Shown here piece by piece: positions 18,226-27,070 of a stretch of 64,000 nucleotides of DNA (position 1 is its first letter; each line of letters begins with the position of its first letter). This DNA comes from Litorimonas sp046250185 (GTDB lineage Bacteria > Pseudomonadota > Alphaproteobacteria > Caulobacterales > Maricaulaceae). The DNA lies in assembly GCF_046250185.1 (NCBI RefSeq), contig NZ_CP176469.1. One strand, given 5' to 3'. Below the pieces are notes generated by a model. The model ran no database searches, was not told where the DNA came from, and saw only the letters and a list, made by a program, of their open reading frames with translations. A program made the translations under genes and the position numbers.

Positions 18226-19274
18226 AGATAACAGGTACGCGGCAATCTAATTTTCTCAAACATCCGCCAGACGACATTATCGGCGTTCTTTTATTCGGCC
18301 CAGATCGCGGGCTAGCTAAGACGCGCGCACGTGATCTATCGATCAGGTTTTTACCCGAGGCAGATCGCGACTTTGGCGTAACGGTCATGTCGACAGACGA
18401 TCTTTCGTCAGATCCAGCAAAGTTGTCCGATGAAATGAGTGCCCTGTCGCTTTTGGGAGGAGGAAGGTTGGTCAGGTTACAGCTCGACCATGAACGCCAA
18501 GGTGCGGCGATCACAAAAATTCTGAAAGACCTCGATGCCAACCCTCGCAAAGCGGAAGCGAAATTAATTATCGAAGCTGGAGATATGACGCCCCGCTCTG
18601 CCATACGAAAAGCGTGCGAGGCCGCAAAACATTTTGCTGCTATCGGGTGCTATCCTGCCAATGCGCGTGATTTACGCGACCAAATCACAACAGGTTTGGC
18701 CGATAAATTTATTGGCATCGATCCTGAAGCCCTCGACTTTTGGGTGCCTTTGCTCGAAGGCGACTTTGCGCTGGCGGATGGGGAGATCGAGAAAATGGCG
18801 CTCTATAAGGGTTACGGCGAAATTGAGGGCGCAAAAGTGACGATGGACGACATTCGCGTCATAGCAGCGGGCGGACAAAGTGCCTCGATTGATACAATCA
18901 TTATGGACGCCATGTCGGGACGGACGGATGCATGCGACGCAGGGTTTCGTCGCGCGGTCGCTGGCAAAATTAATCCTATCGCGATTCTGTTTGGCCTACA
19001 GCGCCACCTCCTCCGTTTAACCGAAGCGTCAATCAAAATGGAGGGTGGCGAGTCTGCCAATTCTGCCATAAAAAGTTTGCGTCCCCCCGTATTTGGTATG
19101 CAAGAAGGCGCCTTTATTGGGCAGTTGAACCGATGGCCTGCTCGTGCGTTACGGGGAAGTGTCGCGCGATGCCAAGAAGCAGAGCGTCTCGTTAAATCAA
19201 CAGGCGCCCCCGCAGAGGCCATCGTTTCGCGATTATTACTAGCTTTATCGAGCTTTGCTCAAAAACGACACTAA
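18222..19274 (+). CDS. holA: DNA polymerase III subunit delta
   Basis: 350 residues overlapping lptE by four bases (ATGA). Features include VLLFGPDRGLAKTRA (a degenerate P-loop position), LLGGGRLVRLQ, and the C-terminal helical region. Delta opens the sliding clamp within the clamp loader. The leuS-lptE-holA cluster indicates co-transcription, and the gene is followed 12 bases later by a MscS-type channel. Confidence 0.9.
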   Translation: MKITGTRQSNFLKHPPDDIIGVLLFGPDRGLAKTRARDLSIRFLPEADRDFGVTVMSTDDLSSDPAKLSDEMSALSLLGGGRLVRLQLDHERQGAAITKILKDLDANPRKAEAKLIIEAGDMTPRSAIRKACEAAKHFAAIGCYPANARDLRDQITTGLADKFIGIDPEALDFWVPLLEGDFALADGEIEKMALYKGYGEIEGAKVTMDDIRVIAAGGQSASIDTIIMDAMSGRTDACDAGFRRAVAGKINPIAILFGLQRHLLRLTEASIKMEGGESANSAIKSLRPPVFGMQEGAFIGQLNRWPARALRGSVARCQEAERLVKSTGAPAEAIVSRLLLALSSFAQKRH

Positions 19275-19286
19275 CAGGACGACGTC

Positions 19287-20117
19287 ATGGAACAGCTCTC
19301 ACAATTATGGGATCGCGCACGATCAGACTTTCCTGAACTCCTTGGGCTAGGCGGGCACATCCTGTCAGGAGTCCTAATCTTTGTCCTTGGCTATTGGTTT
19401 GCGGGCTGGGTACGAAAAAAACTACGTCGATCTAGATTTGGCGGAACGCATTTGGACGCGACATTGCGGCCTGTCCTCGCCTCTATCGTGTTTTATATTA
19501 TTGTCGCGATGACGCTTTACGCCACTTTGGTGAAGCTGGGCGTGCCGCCGACATCACTCATTGCCGTTTTCGGGGCAGCGGGTCTTGCTATTGGCCTCGC
19601 ATTAAAAGACACACTATCTAATATCGCATCGGGCCTTATGCTCCTAGCTCTCCGCCCTGTCGCTGTGGGAGAGTTTATTGATACGGGCAGTGCGATCGGT
19701 ACAGTCGAAGAGATCGGGCTCTTCTCAACGACGATGAAAAATATTGAAGGCGTTTATATTTATATCCCTAACAGCCAAGTCTGGGCGGGGCGCTTGCAAA
19801 ACTTTGGGCGCCACCAAATCCGCAAAGCCCTTATTGATATTGGCGTTGCCTATGATAGCGATCTGACGAAAGTTCAAGCAGGCTTGCTTGATGTTTTATC
19901 GCAGACTCCCGATGTTCTTACCGACCCAACACCGCCCGAAGTCTATGTCATGACCTTCGCCGATAGCTCTATTAATTTGTCGTGCCGCTGTTGGCTGCCT
20001 GCCGATAATTGGCTTGCGCGAACATCCGATCTGCGGATGGCAATTAAACAACATCTTGACGACGCAGGCGTTGAAATACCCTTCCCGCAGCGGGTCATTC
20101 ACATGCGCAAGGAATAG
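19287..20117 (+). CDS. mscS: small-conductance mechanosensitive channel (MscS family)
   Basis: 276 residues, close to E. coli MscS. Three N-terminal membrane segments end in the pore helix with small residues (AVFGAAGLAIGLALKDTLSNIASG), the MscS hallmark. A beta domain follows (RPVAVGEFIDTGSAIGTVEEI, then YIYIPNSQVW), with the cytoplasmic alpha/beta cage after it. It releases osmolytes during hypo-osmotic shock. It is only 12 bases after holA and may be part of the leuS operon. Confidence 0.92.
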   Translation: MEQLSQLWDRARSDFPELLGLGGHILSGVLIFVLGYWFAGWVRKKLRRSRFGGTHLDATLRPVLASIVFYIIVAMTLYATLVKLGVPPTSLIAVFGAAGLAIGLALKDTLSNIASGLMLLALRPVAVGEFIDTGSAIGTVEEIGLFSTTMKNIEGVYIYIPNSQVWAGRLQNFGRHQIRKALIDIGVAYDSDLTKVQAGLLDVLSQTPDVLTDPTPPEVYVMTFADSSINLSCRCWLPADNWLARTSDLRMAIKQHLDDAGVEIPFPQRVIHMRKE

Positions 20118-20125
20118 GTTTTGCT

Positions 20126-21148
20126 CTATGCGCGTGACAACCGCTTGATCAACTCTTCCAGCTGAGCGCTGGTTTTATATTTGATACGTAGCTCACCCGA
20201 TGGGCCTTTGTGGCGGAGGTCTGTCGTGAGACCCAAAGCCTGTGTCAGCGTGTCTTCAACTTTGCGCGTATCGGCATCTTTATAAGCGCGCGCGGATGGT
20301 GAGCTGTTTCCGCTTTTGCTTGACTTAATGCGCCGAACCCAATCTTCAGCCTCGCGCACAGAGAGCCCTTTACCCGCAATCGCGTCTGCCAGTTCGACGG
20401 GGTCAGGGGCCGAAATAATCGCGCGGGCGTGGCCTGTTGTGATCTTGCCTTGCGCCAAATAGGTTTGCGCACGTTTTGGGAGCGTCAGGAGACGTAACAT
20501 ATTGGCGATGTGCGGACGCGACTTACCCACCGCTTGCGCAATATCGGCTTGCGTGCGGTTAAAGTCCTCGGAAAGCGCGTGGTAAGCTAGCGCCTCTTCG
20601 ATCGGGTTGAGGTCCGCCCGCTGCACATTCTCAACAACGCCGATTTCCAAAACCTCTTGATCCGACAAATCCCGCACCAAAGCAGGCATGGCCGTCAGCC
20701 CGGCCTTCAACGCCGCCTGCCAGCGACGCTCCCCCGCAACGATTTGATAGAATTGCGTGCGTGTGCCAGCTTTCGAAATTGGCCTAACTAGAATCGGCTG
20801 TAAAACACCTTTGTCTTTAATTGATTGTGTCAATTCTTCGAGTTTGGCTTTGTCAAAATATTTTCGCGGTTGATCAGGATTACGGTCCAAGCGGTCTATA
20901 GGCAGTGAGCTAACGCCCTGCCCTTTTGGTTGAGTCGAAGTCGTTTTTTTGACTGTCGTTTTGGACTGTCCCGATTTTGGTTTTGGCTTAGCTTTCGAAG
21001 TTGCTGTCTGCGCCTCATCTCCTTTATTTGATCCGCTATCTGGCACCGCGCTTACATCGCTCATCAAGGCGGAAAGCCCGCGACCCAAACCGCGCTGTGA
21101 CGCTTTTTTAAGCGCCTTAGACTTTGGTGTTTTAGGAGACTTTGACAT
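20126..21148 (-). CDS. parB: chromosome-partitioning protein ParB
   Basis: 340 residues. A basic low-complexity N-terminus (residues about 10-75) contains GLGRGLSALM, typical of chromosomal ParB. The CTPase/ParB-N domain follows with RNPDQPRKYFD, the GERRWQAA motif and VENVQRADLNPIEEA. Next is an HTH (TQADIAQAVGKSRPHIANML) that reads parS, then a C-terminal dimerisation domain. It follows parA by about 30 bases on the same strand. Target parS sites lie nearby at 22595, 24655 and 24679. Confidence 0.95.
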   Translation of the reverse strand: MSKSPKTPKSKALKKASQRGLGRGLSALMSDVSAVPDSGSNKGDEAQTATSKAKPKPKSGQSKTTVKKTTSTQPKGQGVSSLPIDRLDRNPDQPRKYFDKAKLEELTQSIKDKGVLQPILVRPISKAGTRTQFYQIVAGERRWQAALKAGLTAMPALVRDLSDQEVLEIGVVENVQRADLNPIEEALAYHALSEDFNRTQADIAQAVGKSRPHIANMLRLLTLPKRAQTYLAQGKITTGHARAIISAPDPVELADAIAGKGLSVREAEDWVRRIKSSKSGNSSPSARAYKDADTRKVEDTLTQALGLTTDLRHKGPSGELRIKYKTSAQLEELIKRLSRA

Positions 21149-21177
21149 AGCTTAACCTATTGATTTAAACATATAAA

Positions 21178-21966
21178 TTAATGTATTTGTTTACGGTTGC
21201 GGTGTTTATGTAGCATTTCCTTCGCGAGGTTCATATAGGCTCGCGCGCCAGAACAATTTGGGTCATATACCATGACGGGTTGTCCAAATGACGGTGCTTC
21301 GGCGATGCGGACATTTCGGGGTATCATGGTCTTGAAAACAGCACGGCCCAAATGCTTTCTTACGTCATCCGCAACTTGTGAGGATAAACGGTTTCTGCGG
21401 TCATACATTGTTAACATCACGCCGTCGATTGCAAGCGCAGGGTTTATACTGCCCTTCGCCATCTCCACGGTTTTGAGGAGTTGGCTAAGGCCTTCCAACG
21501 CGAAAAACTCACACTGCAAAGGCACGATGACTGACCGCGCCGCCGCCAGCGCATTAATTGTCAAAAGATTGAGTGAAGGCGGGCAATCAATTAAAACATA
21601 ATCAAATTTTGTTTGGCTGGCTTTTAACGCTTCGCGCAATATAATTGTCCGACCATCAACACTCCCAATTTCCATTTCAGCCGCAGAGAGATCGACATGT
21701 GACGGTACAATGCTCAGGTTCGGCACATCCGTTGCCTGTATCGCATCGTCAATCGGCAAGCCCTCTGTCATCACGTGGTATATTGTCTGTTCACGCTGGC
21801 TGCGGGATAAGCCCAGGCCCGTCGATGCGTTGCCTTGCGGGTCAATATCAATCAACAAAACTCGCTTACCCTGCAGAGCCAGAGCGGCCGCCAAATTTAT
21901 AGAGGTCGTTGTCTTTCCAACCCCCCCTTTTTGATTGACGATCGCGATGATCCGAGAAAAATTCAT
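21178..21966 (-). CDS. parA: chromosome-partitioning ATPase ParA
   Basis: 262 residues. It has the deviant Walker A motif KGGVGKTTT near the N-terminus, the A' motif LLIDIDPQGNAST, and Walker B DYVLIDCPPSLNLL. ATG 21966 is preceded by AGG; a TTG 15 bases further upstream is also in frame. It forms the gradient that moves ParB-parS complexes. The parA-parB pair next to rsmG-mnmG-mnmE is the classical origin-proximal arrangement. Confidence 0.95.
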   Translation of the reverse strand: MNFSRIIAIVNQKGGVGKTTTSINLAAALALQGKRVLLIDIDPQGNASTGLGLSRSQREQTIYHVMTEGLPIDDAIQATDVPNLSIVPSHVDLSAAEMEIGSVDGRTIILREALKASQTKFDYVLIDCPPSLNLLTINALAAARSVIVPLQCEFFALEGLSQLLKTVEMAKGSINPALAIDGVMLTMYDRRNRLSSQVADDVRKHLGRAVFKTMIPRNVRIAEAPSFGQPVMVYDPNCSGARAYMNLAKEMLHKHRNRKQIH

Positions 21967-22015
21967 GTTCTGCCTAATCAATTTAGCCCCAAATGCGGGC
22001 GGTAAAAAGCTGCAA

Positions 22016-22693
22016 TTACGTGGGCGCGACTGTCTTCACGTTGGAAATCAGTAAGACAGACGCCGAATCTGCGCTCACACTTTTGACGGTTTTATAATCG
22101 AAAGTCCATCGGTCACGTGCGGTTTCTATCTCTTGCTCCACAGTCTCGCCTTTCAGCAATATAAATTCTGTTGCAGCATGGCTATGCGGGGCAGCATATT
22201 CGAGCAATCTATCCAGCGGAGCAAAAGCCCTCGCCGTTATAACGTCAGCGCCGAGCGGAGCGATTTTCTCTATTCTGTCTGACGAAACGTCCGCTGGTAA
22301 ACCCAAATCCCTGATGACTTGTTTCAAGAAACTAGCCTTTTTACCCGCTGATTCGATCATTAACACCCTGCCCTGCCCTATGTTTTTGCATTGAATAGCG
22401 GCAGATATAGCTGGGAACCCTGCCCCAGAGCCAAAGTCCACGATATTTGCAGCTTTTTCAGGCAAAAACTGGCATATTTGCCAGCTATCGAGCGCGTGAC
22501 GTCGCCAAAAATCGGCCAAGCTCTTGGGTGCCACGAGATTGATCCTCTTATTCCAGCGCAATAATAGCTGCTGCCACGCGATATAATCAGACATTGTTCC
22601 ACGTGAAACATTTGTCAGCTCCGCAAATTGGCCCTCTGTCATGGGGCTATCAAAACCCCCAAACTTATCAGAGCTGGGTGAGCTAAGCCGCAT
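22016..22693 (-). CDS. rsmG: 16S rRNA (guanine-527-N7)-methyltransferase
   Basis: 225 residues. The SAM-binding motif is VDFGSGAGFPAISAAI, preceded by RHALDSWQICQFLP. It methylates G527 of 16S rRNA. The first ATG overlaps the end of mnmG by 11 bases; an internal ATG at 22642 (MTEGQFAEL) is an alternative start. A parS site lies within its 5' coding region, so the ParB target and the protein code share sequence here. Confidence 0.92.
   Translation of the reverse strand: MRLSSPSSDKFGGFDSPMTEGQFAELTNVSRGTMSDYIAWQQLLLRWNKRINLVAPKSLADFWRRHALDSWQICQFLPEKAANIVDFGSGAGFPAISAAIQCKNIGQGRVLMIESAGKKASFLKQVIRDLGLPADVSSDRIEKIAPLGADVITARAFAPLDRLLEYAAPHSHAATEFILLKGETVEQEIETARDRWTFDYKTVKSVSADSASVLLISNVKTVAPT
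22595..22610. promoter_or_regulatory. parS: parS site (ParB binding), one mismatch
   Basis: TGTTCCACGTGAAACA differs from the palindromic parS consensus TGTTTCACGTGAAACA at one base. It lies inside the coding region of rsmG. Sites with this substitution are common and usually functional. Confidence 0.85.
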
Positions 22694-24548
22694 TCTGCAT
22701 CTTTCGGATATAGGCTAACACAGACATTAGCGCCCCAGGTGTCACGCCCTCGATGCGACTGGCTTGGCCGAGCGTCGCGGGTCTCACAGATTCAAGCTTT
22801 TGACGCACTTCATTTGAAAGGCCGCCAATCTCAGAATAATCCAAGCCATCCGCAATCCGAAGCCCCTCATCCCGCTTAAACGCTTCAATATCACGCGCCT
22901 GACGCTCCAAATAACCGGCATATGTGGCTTCTGTTTGCAAATATTCCTGGGTTTCAGGCTTTAACGCATCAAGCTCAGGCCAAACGGAGGCGAGCGTTTC
23001 AACCGTCATCTTCGGATAGGCCAGCAAATCAAATGCAGATCGGGCGACACCATCTTGATTGACAGACACACCAGCATCCCGAAGTCGATTCGGAGTCATT
23101 GCTAAAGACTTTGCTAGTGTTTTAGCCGAAGAAAAATCATCCATTTTAGACTTAAACGCTGTATTGCGCACATCGCCCACCAAACCAATTTCTGATCCAA
23201 TAGGTGTTAATCGCTGATCAGCATTGTCGCACCGCAACATGAGGCGATACTCTGCCCGTGATGTAAACATGCGGTAGGGCTCCGTAACGCCCTTGGTAAT
23301 CAGATCGCTAATCATCACGCCGATATAGGCTTGGCTTCTGTCCAAAATTAGCGATTCACGATCTTGGCTTGCCAATGCTGCATTAGCGCCCGCAATGAGA
23401 CCTTGTGCGGCCGCTTCTTCATATCCTGTCGTCCCGTTGATTTGACCCGCCAGGTAAAGCCCGGGGAGGGCTTTGACCTCTAAGGTCATCCGCAATTCAC
23501 GCGGATCTACATAATCATACTCAATCGCATAGCCATAGCGCTGCACCTTGACATCCTGCAAGCCCGCCATGGTCCGCAAAAAACTATCTTGCACATCAAC
23601 GGGCAGGGAGGTCGAAATGCCGTTAGGATAAACCGTATTGCCGTCTGGGTTGCCCGGCAGACCTTCTGGCTCCAGAAAGACTTGATGGCGGTTTCTATCC
23701 GCAAAACGCACGACCTTATCCTCAATAGACGGGCAATAACGCGGCCCACGACCCGATAGACCACCTCCATAAACCGCTGATTTCTTTATGTTTTCAGCAA
23801 TAACAGTGTGTGTGGTTTCATTCGTGTGCGTTATGCCACAGGTGATTTGAGGCACTGTAACCTTGTCAGTCATAAACGAAAAAACAACAGGATCGTCGTC
23901 AGCCGCTTGCTGCTCCAACGCATCCCAATCGATAGACGACTTCTCTAGCCTTGCTGGCGTTCCCGTTTTCAGCCGACCCATTCGCAGACCCGCGGTGTAA
24001 AGCCGATCCGATAAACCAAGGGCAGGGGCCTCGCCCCAACGCCCCGCAGGGGTTAGCTGATCGCCAACGTGAATCACGCCCTTTAGAAACGTTCCCGTCG
24101 TCAACACAACACGAGCAGCCGCAATTTCCTCACCACTCTCGAGCCGAACACCTCGCACGGCACCATTTTCAGTGATAAGGTCGTCAACAGCGCCCGCCCG
24201 AACTGTCAAATTCGGGTAATTTAGCAGCTTGGACTGCATCGCCTCTCGATATAAATATCGGTCAGATTGCGTGCGTGGGCCGCGGACGGCTGGGCCTTTA
24301 GACCGATTAAGGAGGCGAAATTGGATGCCTGAAGCATCAGCGACTTCACCCATCAACCCCCCAAGCGCATCAACTTCGCGCACCAAGTGCCCTTTACCCA
24401 AGCCCCCAATCGCCGGATTACAGGACATTTCGCCTATCGTTTCAGGTTTATGAGTAACTAATAGTGTCTTGGCACCAATGCGCGCGGACGCAGCGGCTGC
24501 CTCGCAGCCCGCATGACCCCCACCAATAATAATGACATCCCAAGACAT
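22683..24548 (-). CDS. mnmG: tRNA uridine 5-carboxymethylaminomethyl modification enzyme MnmG (GidA)
   Basis: 621 residues. The FAD-binding motif is IIGGGHAGCEAA at the N-terminus. Also present are GEMSCNPAIGGLGKGHLVREVDALGG split over the conserved cysteine loop, LTTGTFLKGVIHVG, and the second dinucleotide region. Together with MnmE it forms the cmnm5 group on U34 of several tRNAs. ATG 24548 is preceded by GAGAGGTGG; the frame is open upstream to a TTG at 24575. Its genome partner mnmE lies directly upstream, separated by two parS sites. Confidence 0.95.
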   Translation of the reverse strand: MSWDVIIIGGGHAGCEAAAASARIGAKTLLVTHKPETIGEMSCNPAIGGLGKGHLVREVDALGGLMGEVADASGIQFRLLNRSKGPAVRGPRTQSDRYLYREAMQSKLLNYPNLTVRAGAVDDLITENGAVRGVRLESGEEIAAARVVLTTGTFLKGVIHVGDQLTPAGRWGEAPALGLSDRLYTAGLRMGRLKTGTPARLEKSSIDWDALEQQAADDDPVVFSFMTDKVTVPQITCGITHTNETTHTVIAENIKKSAVYGGGLSGRGPRYCPSIEDKVVRFADRNRHQVFLEPEGLPGNPDGNTVYPNGISTSLPVDVQDSFLRTMAGLQDVKVQRYGYAIEYDYVDPRELRMTLEVKALPGLYLAGQINGTTGYEEAAAQGLIAGANAALASQDRESLILDRSQAYIGVMISDLITKGVTEPYRMFTSRAEYRLMLRCDNADQRLTPIGSEIGLVGDVRNTAFKSKMDDFSSAKTLAKSLAMTPNRLRDAGVSVNQDGVARSAFDLLAYPKMTVETLASVWPELDALKPETQEYLQTEATYAGYLERQARDIEAFKRDEGLRIADGLDYSEIGGLSNEVRQKLESVRPATLGQASRIEGVTPGALMSVLAYIRKMQNAA

Positions 24549-24654
24549 TTGGGCCACCTCTCTTAGATACAACAATCGAGCCGCTATTTATAATGGCGGC
24601 ATGTGCTTGTCGAGTCGGCAAGTCATCACTCCTACCTACCTCCAACATCAATAA

Positions 24655-24670
24655 TGTTTCACGTGGAACA
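24655..24670. promoter_or_regulatory. parS: parS site (ParB binding), one mismatch
   Basis: TGTTTCACGTGGAACA, one substitution from the consensus, lies in the mnmG-mnmE intergenic region. It is 8 bases from a second, perfect site on the same face. Confidence 0.9.
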
Positions 24671-24678
24671 ATCTGTGC

Positions 24679-24694
24679 TGTTTCACGTGAAACA
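24679..24694. promoter_or_regulatory. parS: parS site (ParB binding), perfect consensus
   Basis: TGTTTCACGTGAAACA is the exact 16-base palindromic parS consensus. It sits two bases beyond the stop codon of mnmE. Confidence 0.96.
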
Positions 24695-24696
24695 TA

Positions 24697-26073
24697 CTAT
24701 TTTCCGATACAAAAGCGAGAAAATATCCGATCAAAGACCTGCTCTATATCGGACACGCCCGCAAGCTCTTCGAGCGCAGATAGGGCTGCACGGATATTTT
24801 CACTCGCTAGCTCTGGTGCGCCTGCTAACAAATCCATAGCTGCGTCAGTGTTTTCCAAGGCGCGCAGGACACACGATTTATGCCGTTGTCGCGTCAAACC
24901 AGCGTGCTCTTGTTGAGTGTAACGCTCGGTTATAATATCTTCCAGTTTTGACAGTAAAGCGTCAATATTTTGGCCTGTCTGAGCGTTCGTTATTATGTTA
25001 GGATTTGATACGTCTGCTTCGTAACCCTCTGAAATATTATATATTTTTATATCATCACGTGACATAAGAGTGTTGAATTCATTCCCGTCCTCAATGCCAG
25101 GACGCTGCACCCAAATTCGGATATTCGCAGCACTGGCTCGCGCACGCGCGCGCTTAACACCTTCCGCTTCAATCAGGTTTTCGGTCTCGCGCAGGCCCGC
25201 CGTATCTAATAATGTAACAGGCAGCCCCGCTAGGCGCATTTGAACCTCAACAACATCGCGAGTAGTGCCAGCTTCTGGCGAAGTGATTGCCACGTCACGT
25301 TTTGCCAGCGTGTTCATCAATGTCGATTTGCCAGCATTGGGGGCGCCGATAATCGCAATTTCGATACCGTTGCGGATGGCCTCCCCACGTCCAACATTGG
25401 CAATAGCCAAAGTCATTGCCTCTGAGACATTCTTTAGGATTGGATAGGCCGCATGAGAGAGCGCGTCTGGCACATCTGCCTCATCTGCAAAATCAATCTC
25501 GCCTTCAATTTGTGCCATCGCGTCCAGCAAATCATCGCGCCAACCCTCATAGGTCTGACGAAGCTGACCGTCCATTTGCCGGATCGCTTGTCGGCGCTGC
25601 CCGTCTGTTTCTGCGTCTATTAAGTCCGCCAAGCCCTCCGCCTCAGTCAAATCCATTTTGCCATTCTCAACTGCACGACGTGTAAACTCTCCGGGGAGAG
25701 CTTGGCGAAGCCCTAAGGCCTGAAGTGCAGCTGCAACACCTTCAATTACAGCAGGGCTTCCGTGAACTTGTAGCTCAACGCAATCCTCGCCCGTGAAGCT
25801 TTTTGGGGCAGGGAACCACAAAACAAGCGGCGCATCCAACATTTCGCCTTCAACATCATATATGGACCGAAGCGCGGCCTGCCGCGGTCTCGGAAGGGCG
25901 GATTTGGTCATAGACTGCAAAGCAGAGGATGCCTTTGGCCCAGAGAGACGAAACACACTCACGCCCGCGCGACCGGGTGCCGATGACAGCGCAAAAATAG
26001 TTTCCGTCAAGGCGTTTTCCGAATGGACGTCACCTCCAATACCCACGCTTGAATCTCGTCTGTTTTCTGCCAT
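24697..26073 (-). CDS. mnmE: tRNA modification GTPase MnmE (TrmE)
   Basis: 458 residues. The N-terminal folate-binding domain (TIFALSSAPGRAGVSVFRLSG) is followed by helical regions. The inserted G domain has P-loop GAPNAGKSTLMN, switch region TTRDVVE and DTAGLRE, and the chain ends in FCIGK with the catalytic cysteine. It acts with MnmG on U34 of tRNAs. The start was set at ATG 26073 because AGGAGG lies 5 bases upstream and the folate domain begins there; the frame stays open to 26343, inside the promoter region of the divergent lipoprotein gene. Confidence 0.95.
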   Translation of the reverse strand: MAENRRDSSVGIGGDVHSENALTETIFALSSAPGRAGVSVFRLSGPKASSALQSMTKSALPRPRQAALRSIYDVEGEMLDAPLVLWFPAPKSFTGEDCVELQVHGSPAVIEGVAAALQALGLRQALPGEFTRRAVENGKMDLTEAEGLADLIDAETDGQRRQAIRQMDGQLRQTYEGWRDDLLDAMAQIEGEIDFADEADVPDALSHAAYPILKNVSEAMTLAIANVGRGEAIRNGIEIAIIGAPNAGKSTLMNTLAKRDVAITSPEAGTTRDVVEVQMRLAGLPVTLLDTAGLRETENLIEAEGVKRARARASAANIRIWVQRPGIEDGNEFNTLMSRDDIKIYNISEGYEADVSNPNIITNAQTGQNIDALLSKLEDIITERYTQQEHAGLTRQRHKSCVLRALENTDAAMDLLAGAPELASENIRAALSALEELAGVSDIEQVFDRIFSRFCIGK

Positions 26074-26122
26074 AACGCCTCCTAAGCCCATAGACCCAAA
26101 AACGAAAGAACAAAGCGCCGCT

Positions 26123-27034
26123 ATGTCAGATTTCACCTCATGTCTATTCAAATACATCAAGCCCTTTGCGTTAGTTACGACTGCCATGATGGCTCTCGCA
26201 TGTGGTGCAGCCTCAACCCCTGACGCGCCTTTGAATTCGGCAAAACCTGACACAGTTGCGTCAGCACAAAACCTTCCCCCCATTCGCGAACATCTCGCGT
26301 GTCTTCCGCAGGAAGCTGCGATCATCGCCGCCCATCGCGGCACAAGTAAAGACTGGGATGAACCAGAGAATTCAATCTCTGCGCTGAAAAAACTTATTGC
26401 GGGCGGTTACCTTATGGCAGAGATTGATATTGCAGGTCTGCGCGACGATACACTGATCACATTTCATGATGGTGTGTGGGACGAGATGACCACAGGGAAA
26501 GGGCCCGTTGCCTCGACGACAAAAGCAGGACTAGAGAGTATATTATTAGAGAGCCGCAAGGGTGTTTTGTCCGCTGAACGGCCTTCATTATTTGCCGACA
26601 TGCTCGCAACAGCTAAGGGCAATTTATACCTTGAGATTGATTTTAAATCTTCTGCTAGAGAGTCTCAAGTTATTGATTTAATTAATGAATATGGCATGGG
26701 AGATCAAGTTATCTTGATCAGTTATGAACCCTCTCAAGCCAAACGACTGGCGAAATTAGCGCCGAATATGCTACTATCAATCGGTCCCGATACCCCCATG
26801 CGCGGGCAAGCTATTTGGATGGGCGGACGACTGGCGACGGCTGACATGTCGAAGCTTGACACTACGTCATTCATGCTCGGGCGCGTCGGGAAGAAAAGCG
26901 AGGTTCGAGGTTTGCGGACATATCAAGATCGCGCTCACGTTCTGGTCTCAGATTACGCTAATCAATATCGCCCAATTACAGGATTGAGCCAGGATAGCGA
27001 AATTAAATATCGCGCTTGTTTGAGCGAACTATGA
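26123..27034 (+). CDS. glycerophosphodiester phosphodiesterase-like lipoprotein
   Basis: 303 residues. A lipoprotein signal has its lipobox cysteine at residue 27 (ALAC). The catalytic region has AAHRGTSKDWDEPENS and EIDIAGLRDDTLITFHD, the GDPD His and Glu/Asp metal ligands. Later strands carry YLEIDFKS and ILISYEPSQ. The family splits glycerophosphodiesters to glycerol 3-phosphate and an alcohol; an envelope location is inferred from the lipobox. The start was set at ATG 26123 because the lipoprotein signal begins there; the open frame extends back into mnmE. It ends at a bidirectional terminator. Confidence 0.85.
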   Translation: MSDFTSCLFKYIKPFALVTTAMMALACGAASTPDAPLNSAKPDTVASAQNLPPIREHLACLPQEAAIIAAHRGTSKDWDEPENSISALKKLIAGGYLMAEIDIAGLRDDTLITFHDGVWDEMTTGKGPVASTTKAGLESILLESRKGVLSAERPSLFADMLATAKGNLYLEIDFKSSARESQVIDLINEYGMGDQVILISYEPSQAKRLAKLAPNMLLSIGPDTPMRGQAIWMGGRLATADMSKLDTTSFMLGRVGKKSEVRGLRTYQDRAHVLVSDYANQYRPITGLSQDSEIKYRACLSEL

Positions 27035-27043
27035 TTGGGAATT

Positions 27044-27070
27044 AACAGGTCTGAAAATTCAGCCTGTTTT
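27044..27070. terminator. bidirectional intrinsic terminator
   Basis: AACAGG and CTGA arms (27044-27054) pair with TCAG and CCTGTT (27059-27068), followed by TT and preceded by AA on the other strand. It lies between the convergent GDPD gene and dnaQ and overlaps the stop codon of dnaQ. Confidence 0.7.

Noticed and set aside
25793..26122. Long N-terminal extension of the GDPD gene through mnmE
   Set aside because: It overlaps the antisense of mnmE, and a lipoprotein signal peptide starts at 26123.
26074..26343. Extended N-terminus of mnmE
   Set aside because: AGGAGG precedes ATG 26073 and the conserved folate domain starts there; the upstream part is the antisense of the lipoprotein signal.
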